From JACCVL01 sp963704295 (GTDB lineage Bacteria; Actinomycetota; Actinomycetes; Propionibacteriales; Nocardioidaceae): a DNA stretch of 64,000 nucleotides. Shown piece after piece: positions 27,258-35,455 of this stretch (positions are counted from its first letter, which is position 1; every line of letters begins with the position of its first letter). The stretch covers positions 496,001-560,000 of the forward strand of contig OY969884.1 of the NCBI GenBank assembly GCA_963704295.1, given 5' to 3'. The notes under the pieces are model-generated. The model searched no databases and had not been told where the DNA came from. It worked only from the letters and a program-made list of their open reading frames with translations. The translations under genes were made by a program, and so were the position numbers.

Positions 27258-28517
27258 TCAGCGCGGAGCCAGCTCAGCCCAGCCTTCGGCGAGCGCGATC
27301 CGCTCCGCCGGCGTCGGGTGACCGGCGAACCACAGGTAGAGCGGTCGCGGCGGGTCCGGGTCGGTGAGGTTGCTCGCCGCCAGCCGCCGTTGCATCGCCG
27401 CGAACATGGCCGCATCGCCGGTCAGCCCGAGCGCGTGCACGTCGGCCCGCGCCTCGACGGCCCGGCTCACGGCGTTCTGCACGGGCAGCGCCAGCAGCAT
27501 CCCGGCCGCTGCCAGGCCGACGAGCAGCGGCACCGCCGGGACCTCCCCCAACGACCGCACCCCCGCCCGCCGGCGGATCGGGGCGCTGCCAGCAACAAGC
27601 ACCAGAAGAGTGACACCCGCTGTCGCCCCGAGGGCGCCGAGCGCGGTTCCGAGCAGCACGTCACCCTCGCTCGCGTGCCCCAGCTCGTGCGCGACCACCA
27701 GCCGCACCTGCTCGGGCGGAGCCTCGCGGAGCAGGGTGTCGTAGACCACGATCCGCCGGGTGGACCCGAACCCGGAGACGTACGCGTTCACCGCGGTCGT
27801 CCGCCGCGACGCGTCGGCCACCAGGACCTCGTCGACGGCGACCCCGTCGTCGGCGGCCAGCTCGACCAGCGCCGATCGCAGCGGCCCGTCGGGCATGTCG
27901 GTGAAGTCGTTGAACACCGGCTCGACGACGAGCGGGTAGGCGAAGGACGCTCCCACGACGAGGAGGCCGGCTCCCGCCGAGGCCAACAACCACCAGCCGC
28001 GACGTCCCCGGCGGGCGAGGCCGACCAGGACGAGCAGTGCCAGCGTGGTGCCGACCGTCTCCACCAGCACGGAGCGCCCGATGTCACCGACCCAGCCCGC
28101 CCAGCCGAGGGTGGACAGCCCGGCCTCCCTGCGGGCCAGCTCTATCGGCACCGACAGCGGCAGCGTCACCACCCGCCCGACCAGGACCAGCACCAGCACG
28201 ACGACGAGCAGGTGCAGCGGCCAGCGCCGGCGGCCCGGAAGCGCGCGCGTCAACCGGGACCCCCACCGGGTCAGCGCGAGCAGCAACGCCACCAGCACCG
28301 ACACGGCAGTCGACGCCAGGCCGAGCGGGACCACTCGGTCCCGGTAGTCGCCGACGGCCGTCAGCGTTGCCGGCGACAGCCCGGCAGTCGGGTCGGCCGG
28401 AGGCGGCGTCCCGCCGGGCAGCCAGTCCCACGGCACCAGTAATCCGGCGACCAGCAGCCAGCCGACGACCACGACGGCGAGCCAGGACCAGGCCGCCCGG
28501 CGCTCACCGGCCGGCAT
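27258..28517 (-). CDS. M48-family membrane zinc metalloprotease (Ste24-like)
   Basis: A 419-residue integral membrane protease with an N-terminal helix, several further helices, and the zinc motif VVAHELGHASEGD followed by a second-site glutamate in AVEARADVHALG. The N-terminal CAAX-protease-like domain (residues about 60-200) and overall length match the Ste24-type branch rather than the shorter HtpX branch. The substrate is unknown. Its start overlaps the end of the upstream metallopeptidase-like gene by 14 bases. Confidence 0.88.
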   Translation of the reverse strand: MPAGERRAAWSWLAVVVVGWLLVAGLLVPWDWLPGGTPPPADPTAGLSPATLTAVGDYRDRVVPLGLASTAVSVLVALLLALTRWGSRLTRALPGRRRWPLHLLVVVLVLVLVGRVVTLPLSVPIELARREAGLSTLGWAGWVGDIGRSVLVETVGTTLALLVLVGLARRGRRGWWLLASAGAGLLVVGASFAYPLVVEPVFNDFTDMPDGPLRSALVELAADDGVAVDEVLVADASRRTTAVNAYVSGFGSTRRIVVYDTLLREAPPEQVRLVVAHELGHASEGDVLLGTALGALGATAGVTLLVLVAGSAPIRRRAGVRSLGEVPAVPLLVGLAAAGMLLALPVQNAVSRAVEARADVHALGLTGDAAMFAAMQRRLAASNLTDPDPPRPLYLWFAGHPTPAERIALAEGWAELAPR

Positions 28518-29814
28518 CGGAAAGCCTGACCAGTTCGACCTGCCAGCGCCGGGTCAGCCTGTCCACGTCCAGCCCGGTCGCGCGCCGCAGCGCTCGGTCC
28601 AGCGACCGGCCGGAGAGCACCGACCGGTAGAAATCGACCACCGCGGGCGCGCCCGCCTCCCCGGCCAGCACCCGGAAGGCGAGCCAGGCCTCCTCGTACG
28701 CCCGGCCGAGCCCGTGCGCCTCGGTGCCGAAGTCGGTCGCGGTCGGCAGCCGCCCGGGCGGGCCGGACCGACGGACGGCGGCCAACGCCCGGCCGGCGGC
28801 GACCCGAACCGGCACCGGGCCGTTCCGCAGGGCGACGAAGTCGGCGAAACCCTCGGCCACCCACAGCGGCAGACTCGCCGCGGTGGCGCCGGTGACCACG
28901 TGGGTGGCCTCGTGCGCCAGCACCACCTGGGCAGCGATGGGACCGAGACGGCGGAAGACGGTCGGGTTGAGCAGCACCTGGACCGGTGCGCCGGCCCGGA
29001 CCGACCCGTCCACGGTGGCCGTCACCGCGGCGACGTTGCGGTAGTCGGCACGGTCACCGACCAACTCGCTGAACTGGGTTGCCGTGGCCGGGACCACCAC
29101 GATCAGCTCCGCCGCCCTGCTCCCGGCGCCGGCGAGCGCCGCCCGCACGTCGCGGTCTGCGGCCGTGACCAGCGACCGCAGGTCGGGCCGCACCGACGGT
29201 CCGCGGAGCCGCACGACGATCGCGCCACGAGAGGTCGTCGACGCGCGAAGCGGCCCCAGCGACCACAGCGGAGCCGGCCGGTCGCCGCGCAGGTCGACGC
29301 CGAGCAACCGGCCCCCGGCGCGGTCCCCCGCTGGGCCGACGTCGTGGAGGAGGACGAGCCGACTCCGAGCGGTCCCTGGCCAGCCGCGCTGCGTCCACCG
29401 GGTCTGCACCACCGCGGCCGCGCTGCCGCGAGGCGCGTCCGGAGGCGGCGTCGCGGACGCGATCCACCGCAGCTCCAGGTCGCGAACCCGCAGCGCCGTG
29501 AGCGCCTGCCAGGTGTCCCGGGCGTACCGCCGAGCGGCGCCGGTCGTCGCGGCGGACGCCAGGAAGGACGCGGGCCGGTCCTGGCGCCAGGCGCGCTCGA
29601 GCCGGTCGACGAGGTCCCGGCCGGCGGCCTCGGCGGCATCGGCCGCGGCGACCGGGGTGGCGGCGGGCGGCGCGTCGGGGCCGGCCGAGCCCCCGTCCGC
29701 CCGGCCGACCAGCCAGCTTCCGGTCGCGGCGACGATGGCGAGCACCAGGCCACCCACCACGGCGCCCGCACGCCCGGGTCCGGGGGCGGACGCGCGGGCG
29801 GGAGGGCCGGTCAC
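28504..29814 (-). CDS. Membrane-anchored gluzincin-like metallopeptidase (peptidase MA-like)
   Basis: A 436-residue protein with one N-terminal membrane segment (VVGGLVLAIVAATGSWLVG), an alpha/beta region of unknown role, and a C-terminal peptidase-like domain. HEATHVVTG gives the HExxH zinc motif, and WVAEGFADFVA supplies a downstream glutamate as in gluzincins. It is therefore a probable extracytoplasmic protease. GTG 29814 is supported by a leaderless -10. The close coupling with the M48 gene suggests a two-protease unit acting at the membrane. Confidence 0.78.
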   Translation of the reverse strand: MTGPPARASAPGPGRAGAVVGGLVLAIVAATGSWLVGRADGGSAGPDAPPAATPVAAADAAEAAGRDLVDRLERAWRQDRPASFLASAATTGAARRYARDTWQALTALRVRDLELRWIASATPPPDAPRGSAAAVVQTRWTQRGWPGTARSRLVLLHDVGPAGDRAGGRLLGVDLRGDRPAPLWSLGPLRASTTSRGAIVVRLRGPSVRPDLRSLVTAADRDVRAALAGAGSRAAELIVVVPATATQFSELVGDRADYRNVAAVTATVDGSVRAGAPVQVLLNPTVFRRLGPIAAQVVLAHEATHVVTGATAASLPLWVAEGFADFVALRNGPVPVRVAAGRALAAVRRSGPPGRLPTATDFGTEAHGLGRAYEEAWLAFRVLAGEAGAPAVVDFYRSVLSGRSLDRALRRATGLDVDRLTRRWQVELVRLSDAGR

Positions 29815-29820
29815 CCGCCG

Positions 29821-29826
29821 ATCGTA
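29821..29826 (-). promoter_or_regulatory. -10 element, leaderless promoter of the protease pair
   Basis: TACGAT on the minus strand is followed by 6 bases and then GTG 29814, placing the predicted transcript start on the start codon. Confidence 0.6.
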
Positions 29827-29859
29827 GGCAGGCGGTTCACGCCAGGCGGGGTGTCGGGC

Positions 29860-30909
29860 TCAGCCGACGCGGCGGATGGTGGTGATCGGCATCAGGTCGA
29901 CGTCGACGACCTGGACCGGGGTGCTGGAGTTGGGCGCGTGCACGAGCTGGCCGTTGCCGATGTACATGCCGACGTGGCTGATCGGTGAGTAGTAGAAGAC
30001 CAGGTCGCCGGGCTGCAGGTCGGAGTAGGCGACCGGGACACCCATCCCGGCCTGCATCGAGGAGGAGTGCGGCAGCGAGACGCCGGCGGCATTCCACGCG
30101 TACATGGTCAGACCGGAGCAGTCGAAGGCGTCCGGACCGGTGGCACCGTAGACATAGGCGTCGCCCACCTGGTCGAGGGCCGTCGCGACGGCGGTCCCTG
30201 CACTGCCGCTGACCGGGGCGGACGTCGGGGCCGGCTCCGGCTCTGGCGCCGGCTCGGGGGCAGTCCGGGTCTCGTCCCGGCTGGTGTGGCTGGCGGCGCG
30301 CGCAGCGATCCGCGCGGCTCGCTCCTCCTTCAGGTCGGCGAGCAGCGCCTCGGCCGCCTCCGCCTTCTCGAAGGTGAGCGCCTTCTCCTCGGCGGCGCGT
30401 TCCTCGGCGGCCTCGATCGCGGCGAGCTGGTCGGCAGCCTGCTGCTGGCGCAGCGCAAGCTGGGCCTGGGCGTTCTCGTACGACGTCAGCAGGTCGGCGG
30501 TCTGGTCGGAGTACGACCGCATCGCGACCATCGACGAGATGAACGCGTCCGGGTCCTCCGCGCTCAGCAGCTGGGCGGCGGTGTCCACGCCCCCCGTGCT
30601 CTCCGCCTGTGCGAGTACGAGCTGCTCCACCTGCTGGCGCAGATCCTCGGTCTGCCCTCGCTGGGCACGGACGTCGGCGCGGACCGCGGCCAGCTCGTCT
30701 CGGGCGTCGGCGACCTGCTCGGTGATCGTGTTGTAGCGCTCGATCGCCTGTTCGGCCTCGTGGTGCAGCGCACCCACCCGCTCGGCGACCTCACCGATGC
30801 TCGGGTCGGGGTCGGCGCTGGCCGACGGCGAGAGCACACCGGCAGCGACAACGGCTGCGCCGGCGGCGATGGACAAACGGACAGCACGCGACTTCCGGCC
30901 GGTCAGCAC
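29860..30909 (-). CDS. Secreted NlpC/P60 peptidoglycan hydrolase with coiled coil
   Basis: A 349-residue cell-wall hydrolase resembling RipA-type endopeptidases. It has a signal peptide (cleavage after SPSASA), a long coiled coil (residues about 40-215), a proline-rich linker (PEPAPEPEPAPT), and an NlpC/P60 domain with catalytic cysteine in DAFDCSGLTMYAW, histidine in ISHVGMYIGNG and a third polar residue in LVHAPNS. It would cleave stem peptides during growth and division. Start is GTG 30909 with AGGGAG upstream. A gene-free leader of about 288 bases precedes it; no riboswitch class was recognised there. Confidence 0.92.
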   Translation of the reverse strand: MLTGRKSRAVRLSIAAGAAVVAAGVLSPSASADPDPSIGEVAERVGALHHEAEQAIERYNTITEQVADARDELAAVRADVRAQRGQTEDLRQQVEQLVLAQAESTGGVDTAAQLLSAEDPDAFISSMVAMRSYSDQTADLLTSYENAQAQLALRQQQAADQLAAIEAAEERAAEEKALTFEKAEAAEALLADLKEERAARIAARAASHTSRDETRTAPEPAPEPEPAPTSAPVSGSAGTAVATALDQVGDAYVYGATGPDAFDCSGLTMYAWNAAGVSLPHSSSMQAGMGVPVAYSDLQPGDLVFYYSPISHVGMYIGNGQLVHAPNSSTPVQVVDVDLMPITTIRRVG

Positions 30910-31197
30910 GATCGGTCGGTCTCCCTACAGCTCAACGCCTTCCGCGGCAGCCCACCGGCCCGGTTCTCGGGCCATGCTGTCGCGAAGCCGGGCGGGGGTC
31001 CCCCACAGACCCGGTCGCGGCGCGGTCCCTGAGCCGGTGACGGGTCCACCGGCCTGGTGCAGGCACCGAGGCGAGACATTACCCACCCGGCGGGGCCGAC
31101 ATCAACACGAGCGGTGTGGCGTCCCCCACGCCCGGAAAGTCCCGACTCGCCCGGGCTGAACGGTTTCGCTGCGTGAGTCGACCGTCACCACGCGTCA
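30910..31197. other. 288-base intergenic region upstream of the NlpC/P60 gene
   Basis: No gene is seen. Several GC-rich inverted repeats are possible on the minus strand, and a long leader for the NlpC/P60 gene is plausible. The 3' core expected of a c-di-AMP (ydaO) riboswitch, which often precedes such genes in actinobacteria, was not found. Confidence 0.4.
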
Positions 31198-31503
31198 TCA
31201 CACCGGGGGCTGTGCGTCCGGTCCGACCTCCTCCTCGGCGGCGTCCACGGCCCGTACCAGCCGAAGCGGCGGGACCAGGCCGGCTGCCGCGAGGGCGTCC
31301 AGGGCGGTCACCTCCTCCGGGTCCAGCTCCAGCCGCGGCCGCGGCGGTCCGAGCAGCACGGTCACCACGCAGTCCGCGCAGGCAGGTCCCCGGGCGATGC
31401 ACCCGTCGCAGTCGACGGTCAGCGCGTCCGTGGCGGGAGCACCCGCAGGGTGCTCCGCGGCGCCGGTGGGGGAAGCGTGCTGCTGCGGCAACGGCTCCGG
31501 CAT
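31198..31503 (-). CDS. Small cysteine-motif protein of unknown function
   Basis: A 101-residue protein with an unordered N-terminus and a central VDCDGCIARGPACADCVV segment whose four cysteines, in two CxxC pairs, suggest a zinc site. A helical, acidic C-terminus follows. AGGAGG lies just before ATG 31503. It is encoded downstream of the NYN-domain gene in the same direction. I do not recognise a named family; similar small CxxC proteins occur widely in actinobacteria. Confidence 0.7.
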   Translation of the reverse strand: MPEPLPQQHASPTGAAEHPAGAPATDALTVDCDGCIARGPACADCVVTVLLGPPRPRLELDPEEVTALDALAAAGLVPPLRLVRAVDAAEEEVGPDAQPPV

Positions 31504-31629
31504 GGCGGTCCTCCTCGCTGTCGCGGACTCCGTGAGCTGCCCGCCGGCTCGTGGGTTCGAGCCACCGCGAACGCTAGGCCCGGGCACCGACAGTCCCACC
31601 GGCTGCGGGCGACCTCCGCTCCCGGCGAA

Positions 31630-32958
31630 TCAGCTGCGGGCGAGCAACCCGAGCAGGCTGGCCGCCGAGACGGCGCGGGCGCCGGCGGCACGCGCGCGGT
31701 CGGCCACCTCCCGGTCGGCTGACACCACCACGACGGGACGACCGCGCGGCTCCGCCTCCACCAGCTCCCCGATCAGCTCGTCGGCGCTGGTGCCGGTCGA
31801 GCTGAACAGCACCCGCACTCCCCGGGGGCCGGCCACCGGAGGGAGGTGCGGCAGCGAGGCTCCATCGAAGGCCACGGTCACCTCGACCCCGGTCTGCGCC
31901 ACCAGGGGCGCCAGGTCACGAAGCAGGCGGGTCCGCTGCTCGTTCAGGGCCAGCGACGGATATCCGGTCTTGGTCACGTTGTAACCGTCCACGACCAGAT
32001 GCGTCCGCGGCAGCGCGAGCAGCTGAGCCAGCGGCGCGTCGCCATCGGCTCTCAGCGACCGGCCGGAAGCCTGGTCGGCGCCGGCCCCGCCGGCGCGGGA
32101 CGCGTCGACCGTGTCGGCCGGCAGCACGTCTCCCGCCGGCAGGGCGAGCTCGCGCCGGAGCCCCTGCACGGCGCCCTCCAGGGTCTCCAGCAGGAGCCGC
32201 ACCCGGGTGCTGACAGCATCGCGACCGCCCCGGTCCCCACGCCGCACCTCGGCCAACTGAGCCTCGAGCTCGGCGACCCTGCCGCGCAGCCGCCGCTCCA
32301 GCGCGTCCGCGGCAGCGGACGCGGAAACCAGCCGTGTCGTGGTGGCGTCTGCATCCACCCGCGCCGCGGACTCGGCCGATCGAGCCTCCCGCAGTTGCTG
32401 CCGGGTCTCTGCCAACCGCCGACGCAGCTCGCCGTTCTCGGCCTTTGCCTCAGCCAACCGCTGCCGGCCGCGCTCACGCACCTCGCGCAGCTCGTCGCGG
32501 ACACGCTCCAGCCGATCCTGCGACCGGCCCGACCCGGCGTCGGCGGCAGCGACAGCCGGACCGGAGGGCCGCTTGTTCGCGATGGCCTCCTGGATCCGCT
32601 CGACCCACCCGTCCGGCCGGAGCAGGTAGGCCAGGGCCGCCACCTCGACCGGATCGGCAGCCGGCAGGGGGACGCCGTCGGCCACCGACGCGCCGACATG
32701 CGGGTACCGGAACCGGACAGCGGCGGCCACCCGCTCGCGGAAGTCTGCGTCGGTGTCCAGCGCGGCCGCGATCTGGGTCCCGGCCTGCCGGGCCCGGCGC
32801 GGCGCCGAGAAGTCCGCGACCCGTCGCAGCGCGGCCGGCAGGCCGGCTGCGCTCAGCTGTGGGAGTGACTCGGCCGCCAGCGCGACCACCCGCCGCCGGA
32901 TCGGCGCCGGCAGGTCAGGCAGCGCAGGCAGCGCAGGCAGCGCAGGCTCAGCCGGCAT
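31630..32958 (-). CDS. NYN-domain (PIN-like) RNA-binding protein with coiled coil
   Basis: A 442-residue protein. An N-terminal helical domain (residues about 20-125) is followed by a coiled coil (about 155-250; RRRLAETRQQLREARSA) and a C-terminal NYN/YacP-like nuclease domain with acidic residues in HLVVDGYNVTKTGYP, VTVAFDG and VVVVSADREVADRA. Such proteins are predicted to bind or cut RNA. Start ATG 32958 overlaps the end of the zinc-ribbon gene by 11 bases and removes a proline/serine-rich false extension. The partner RNA is unknown. Confidence 0.87.
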   Translation of the reverse strand: MPAEPALPALPALPDLPAPIRRRVVALAAESLPQLSAAGLPAALRRVADFSAPRRARQAGTQIAAALDTDADFRERVAAAVRFRYPHVGASVADGVPLPAADPVEVAALAYLLRPDGWVERIQEAIANKRPSGPAVAAADAGSGRSQDRLERVRDELREVRERGRQRLAEAKAENGELRRRLAETRQQLREARSAESAARVDADATTTRLVSASAAADALERRLRGRVAELEAQLAEVRRGDRGGRDAVSTRVRLLLETLEGAVQGLRRELALPAGDVLPADTVDASRAGGAGADQASGRSLRADGDAPLAQLLALPRTHLVVDGYNVTKTGYPSLALNEQRTRLLRDLAPLVAQTGVEVTVAFDGASLPHLPPVAGPRGVRVLFSSTGTSADELIGELVEAEPRGRPVVVVSADREVADRARAAGARAVSAASLLGLLARS

Positions 32959-33199
32959 CGGCGGCCCGCGGGACGTACTCGATGGCGTCGGACCGCCCGC
33001 ACCAGCGACAGGTGACCCGGCTGATCGTCTCGTCGACCGTCGTGCTCTCGTCCACCGCCGGCTCCCCGGACAGGTCGACGTGCCAGAACTCGTCGGTCGT
33101 GCGGGTGCGGAGAACGTCGAACCGGGTGAGGTTGCCACACCCGCCGCAGCGCCAACGCTCATGGCGAGCCGGGACCCGGATTCCCGTCGGCGGAGTCAT
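32948..33199 (-). CDS. Small zinc-ribbon protein
   Basis: An 83-residue protein with two CxxC pairs, CGGCGNLTRFDV near residue 18 and CRWCGRSDAIEYV near residue 64, consistent with a single zinc ribbon. It is encoded immediately before, and overlapping, the NYN-domain gene, so it may act with that protein on RNA; this is inferred from coupling only. ATG 33199 is supported by a leaderless -10. Confidence 0.8.
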   Translation of the reverse strand: MTPPTGIRVPARHERWRCGGCGNLTRFDVLRTRTTDEFWHVDLSGEPAVDESTTVDETISRVTCRWCGRSDAIEYVPRAADAG

Positions 33200-33207
33200 G
33201 TCCGGTC

Positions 33208-33213
33208 ACGGTA
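33208..33213 (-). promoter_or_regulatory. -10 element, leaderless promoter of the zinc-ribbon/NYN operon
   Basis: TACCGT on the minus strand is followed by 8 bases and then ATG 33199. It lies back to back with the nuclease promoter at 33275-33280. Confidence 0.6.
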
Positions 33214-33274
33214 GCGGGGCGCGCAGCGGGCCGCCGCGTCCGCGTGGCGCCGGGGAACCGTCGGTGGCCGCATC

Positions 33275-33280
33275 TAGCGT
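33275..33280 (+). promoter_or_regulatory. -10 element, leaderless promoter of the DEDDh/GIY-YIG nuclease gene
   Basis: TAGCGT is followed by 8 bases and then ATG 33289, with no ribosome-binding site between. This also decides the start over the in-frame upstream codon. Confidence 0.6.
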
Positions 33281-33288
33281 CACCGACC

Positions 33289-35031
33289 ATGACCACCACC
33301 GCGCCGGCGCCGGTGCAGGCCAGCTTCGACGAGCTGGGCCGGCCGTTGCGGGACGTGACCTTCTGCGTGGTGGACCTGGAGACCACCGGCGGATCGGCGG
33401 CGGCCGGGTCCCGCATCACCGAGGTCGGTGCAGTCAAGGTCCGCGGCGGGGAGGTGCTCGGGGAGTTCCAGACCCTGGTCGACCCGGCCACTCCGATTCC
33501 CGCGTTCATCGCCGTGCTCACCGGTATCACCGACGCGATGGTCGCCAGCGCCCCGCGGATCGACGCCGTGCTGCCGGCCTTCCTCGAGTTTGCCCGCGGC
33601 ACCGTCCTGGTCGCGCACAACGCGCCCTTCGACGTGGGCTTCCTGCGGCACGCGGCCGGCGAGCTCGGCCATCCGTGGCCCCCCTTCGAGGTGCTCGACA
33701 CCGCGACGCTCGCCCGCCGGCTGGTGACCCGTGACGAGGCTCCCAACTGCAAGCTGGCCACGCTGGCTCGGGTGTTCCGAGCCCGGACGACACCGACGCA
33801 CCGGGCGCTCGACGACGCCCGGGCCACCGTCGACGTCCTGCACGGCATGGTGGAGCGGCTGGGTGGAGTCGGCGTGCACACCCTGGAGGAGCTCGCCAGC
33901 TACTCCGCCCGGGTGAGCGCGCAACAGCGACGCAAGCGCTACCTCGCCGAACCGCTGCCGCACGCCCCGGGGGTCTACCTGTTCCGCGGCCCGCGGGACG
34001 AGGTGCTCTACGTCGGCACCTCTCGTGACCTGCGCACCCGGGTGCGGCACTACTTCACCGCAGGCGAGACCCGGAGCCGGATGGGCGAGATGGTGGCTCT
34101 GGCTCACCGGGTCGAGGGAATCGTGTGCGCCACCCCGCTGGAGGCGGAGGTCCGCGAGCTGCGGCTGATCGCGAAGCACAAGCCGCGGTACAACCGCCGG
34201 TCCCGGCACCCCGAGCGGGGTCACTGGCTCAAGCTGACCGACGAGCCCTGGCCGCGGCTGTCCGTGGTCCGCAGGGTTCTCGACGACGGTGCGGCCTATG
34301 CCGGACCGTTCACCGCACGGGTGAGCGCCGAGCGGGCGATGGCCGCGCTGCATGAGACCTTCGGCATCCGGCAGTGCACCGGCCGGCTTCCCCGCCAGGC
34401 CACCCGCACCGCCTGTGCGCTGGCCGAGATGGGTCGCTGCCTGTCCCCGTGTGACGGGGCGGCCGACCCCGCCACCTACGCCGATGAGGTGGCCCGCGTC
34501 CGCGAGGTGCTGGTCGCCCGGCCGGAGGCGGTCCGCGCCCGGCTGGCCGCGACGATGGCGGCGCTGGCCGGACAGGAACGATTCGAGGAGGCCGGTGCGC
34601 ACCGGGACCGGCTGGTCGCCCTGGTCCGGGGCACCGCCCGCAGCCAGCGGCTGCAAGGCCTGACCAGCTGCGCCGAGCTGGTGGCGGCTCGCCGGGACGA
34701 CGACGGCCGCTGGCAGGTGCACGTGGTGCGACGCGGGCGGCTCGCCGCCGCCGGGGTGATCCCGCCCGGCCGAAGCGCCCGGGACTGGGTGCTCGAGCTG
34801 CGTCGCGGCGCCGAGACCGTGTTGCCGGGGCCAGGACCGGCGCCAGCGGCCACCGCCGAGGAGTCCGAGGTGCTGCTGCGCTGGCTCGAGTCGGACGGGG
34901 TCCGGCTGGTGCACGTCGACGGGGACTGGACCTGCCCCGTGGGCGGCGCCGTACGGCTGCTCCCGGTCCTGGACGGGGCGGTACGCGGACGCGACCTGCT
35001 GGTCCCCTTCGACGAGCCGGCCCGACGCTAG
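33289..35031 (+). CDS. DEDDh exonuclease-GIY-YIG endonuclease fusion (UvrC-N/Cho-like)
   Basis: A 580-residue two-nuclease protein. The N-terminal DEDDh domain (residues about 20-185) has FCVVDLETTGG, LVAHNAPFDVGFL and PTHRALDDARATVDV, matching a DnaQ-like proofreading exonuclease. The second domain (about 220-310) is GIY-YIG, with APGVYLFRGPRDEVLYVG, LRTRVRHYF and the glutamate in TPLEAEVREL. The rest resembles the UvrC N-terminal half, with cysteines in TRTACALAEMGRCLSPCDG. This architecture is known in mycobacteria and other actinobacteria and is thought to act in DNA repair. It is followed by a leaderless Lrp-domain gene. Confidence 0.92.
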   Translation: MTTTAPAPVQASFDELGRPLRDVTFCVVDLETTGGSAAAGSRITEVGAVKVRGGEVLGEFQTLVDPATPIPAFIAVLTGITDAMVASAPRIDAVLPAFLEFARGTVLVAHNAPFDVGFLRHAAGELGHPWPPFEVLDTATLARRLVTRDEAPNCKLATLARVFRARTTPTHRALDDARATVDVLHGMVERLGGVGVHTLEELASYSARVSAQQRRKRYLAEPLPHAPGVYLFRGPRDEVLYVGTSRDLRTRVRHYFTAGETRSRMGEMVALAHRVEGIVCATPLEAEVRELRLIAKHKPRYNRRSRHPERGHWLKLTDEPWPRLSVVRRVLDDGAAYAGPFTARVSAERAMAALHETFGIRQCTGRLPRQATRTACALAEMGRCLSPCDGAADPATYADEVARVREVLVARPEAVRARLAATMAALAGQERFEEAGAHRDRLVALVRGTARSQRLQGLTSCAELVAARRDDDGRWQVHVVRRGRLAAAGVIPPGRSARDWVLELRRGAETVLPGPGPAPAATAEESEVLLRWLESDGVRLVHVDGDWTCPVGGAVRLLPVLDGAVRGRDLLVPFDEPARR

Positions 35032-35034
35032 GCT
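35029..35034 (+). promoter_or_regulatory. -10 element overlapping the nuclease stop codon, leaderless promoter of the Lrp-domain gene
   Basis: TAGGCT begins with the TAG stop codon of the upstream nuclease and is followed by 8 bases and ATG 35043. The stop codon is thus part of the predicted promoter. Confidence 0.55.
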
Positions 35035-35042
35035 GCCCGGTC

Positions 35043-35324
35043 ATGATCACCGCGATCGTCTTCGTCAAGGCCGACGTGGCCCGGATCCCCGAGGTGGCCG
35101 AGCAGATCGCCGACCTGGAGGGGGTCAGCGAGGTCTACTCCGTCACCGGTCATATCGACCTGATCGCGATGGTCCGGGTGCGCACCCACGACGACGTCGC
35201 GACGGTGGTGGCGGACCGGTTGAACAAGGTGGCCGGCGTCCAGTCCACCGAGACGCACATCGCGTTCCGCACCGTCAGTCAGCACGACCTGGAGGCGGCG
35301 TTCAGCCTCGGCGTGGAGGGCTGA
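35043..35324 (+). CDS. Stand-alone Lrp/AsnC ligand-binding (RAM) domain protein
   Basis: A 93-residue protein consisting only of the Lrp/AsnC effector domain: MITAIVFVKADVARIPEVAE, GVSEVYSVTGHIDLIAMVRV and GVQSTETHIAFRTVS. No helix-turn-helix precedes it, so it cannot bind DNA like full Lrp. Such single-domain forms are conserved in actinobacteria and may sense amino acids or pair with other regulators. The length is complete for the domain. Confidence 0.88.
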   Translation: MITAIVFVKADVARIPEVAEQIADLEGVSEVYSVTGHIDLIAMVRVRTHDDVATVVADRLNKVAGVQSTETHIAFRTVSQHDLEAAFSLGVEG

Positions 35325-35363
35325 GCCGGGCGGGCGTGGGCCGGGAGGCCAGACCTGCTCGGC

Positions 35364-35387
35364 CGAACGGTCCGATCTGCCCGTTCG
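35364..35387. terminator. Possible hairpin after the Lrp-domain gene
   Basis: CGAACGG (35364-35370) and CCGTTCG (35381-35387) form a 7-base-pair stem with a 10-base loop, 40 bases after the Lrp-domain stop. There is no T-run. Confidence 0.35.
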
Positions 35388-35455
35388 ACCCGGCCGGTCG
35401 GTCCCGGCCCGTCCTACGGTGCCCGGGCTGGTAGCCGTCTGCCGCTGGGGGCGCT

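Noticed and set aside
30910..31197. c-di-AMP (ydaO) riboswitch before the NlpC/P60 gene
   Set aside because: Some GGGGGAC-like pieces occur on the minus strand, but the characteristic 3' core (CCGTCAGCTAACC-like) was not found. An Infernal scan would settle it.
32958..33162. Extended N-terminus of the NYN-domain protein (start 33162)
   Set aside because: The extra part is proline/serine-rich, overlaps the zinc-ribbon gene in another frame and has no ribosome-binding site.
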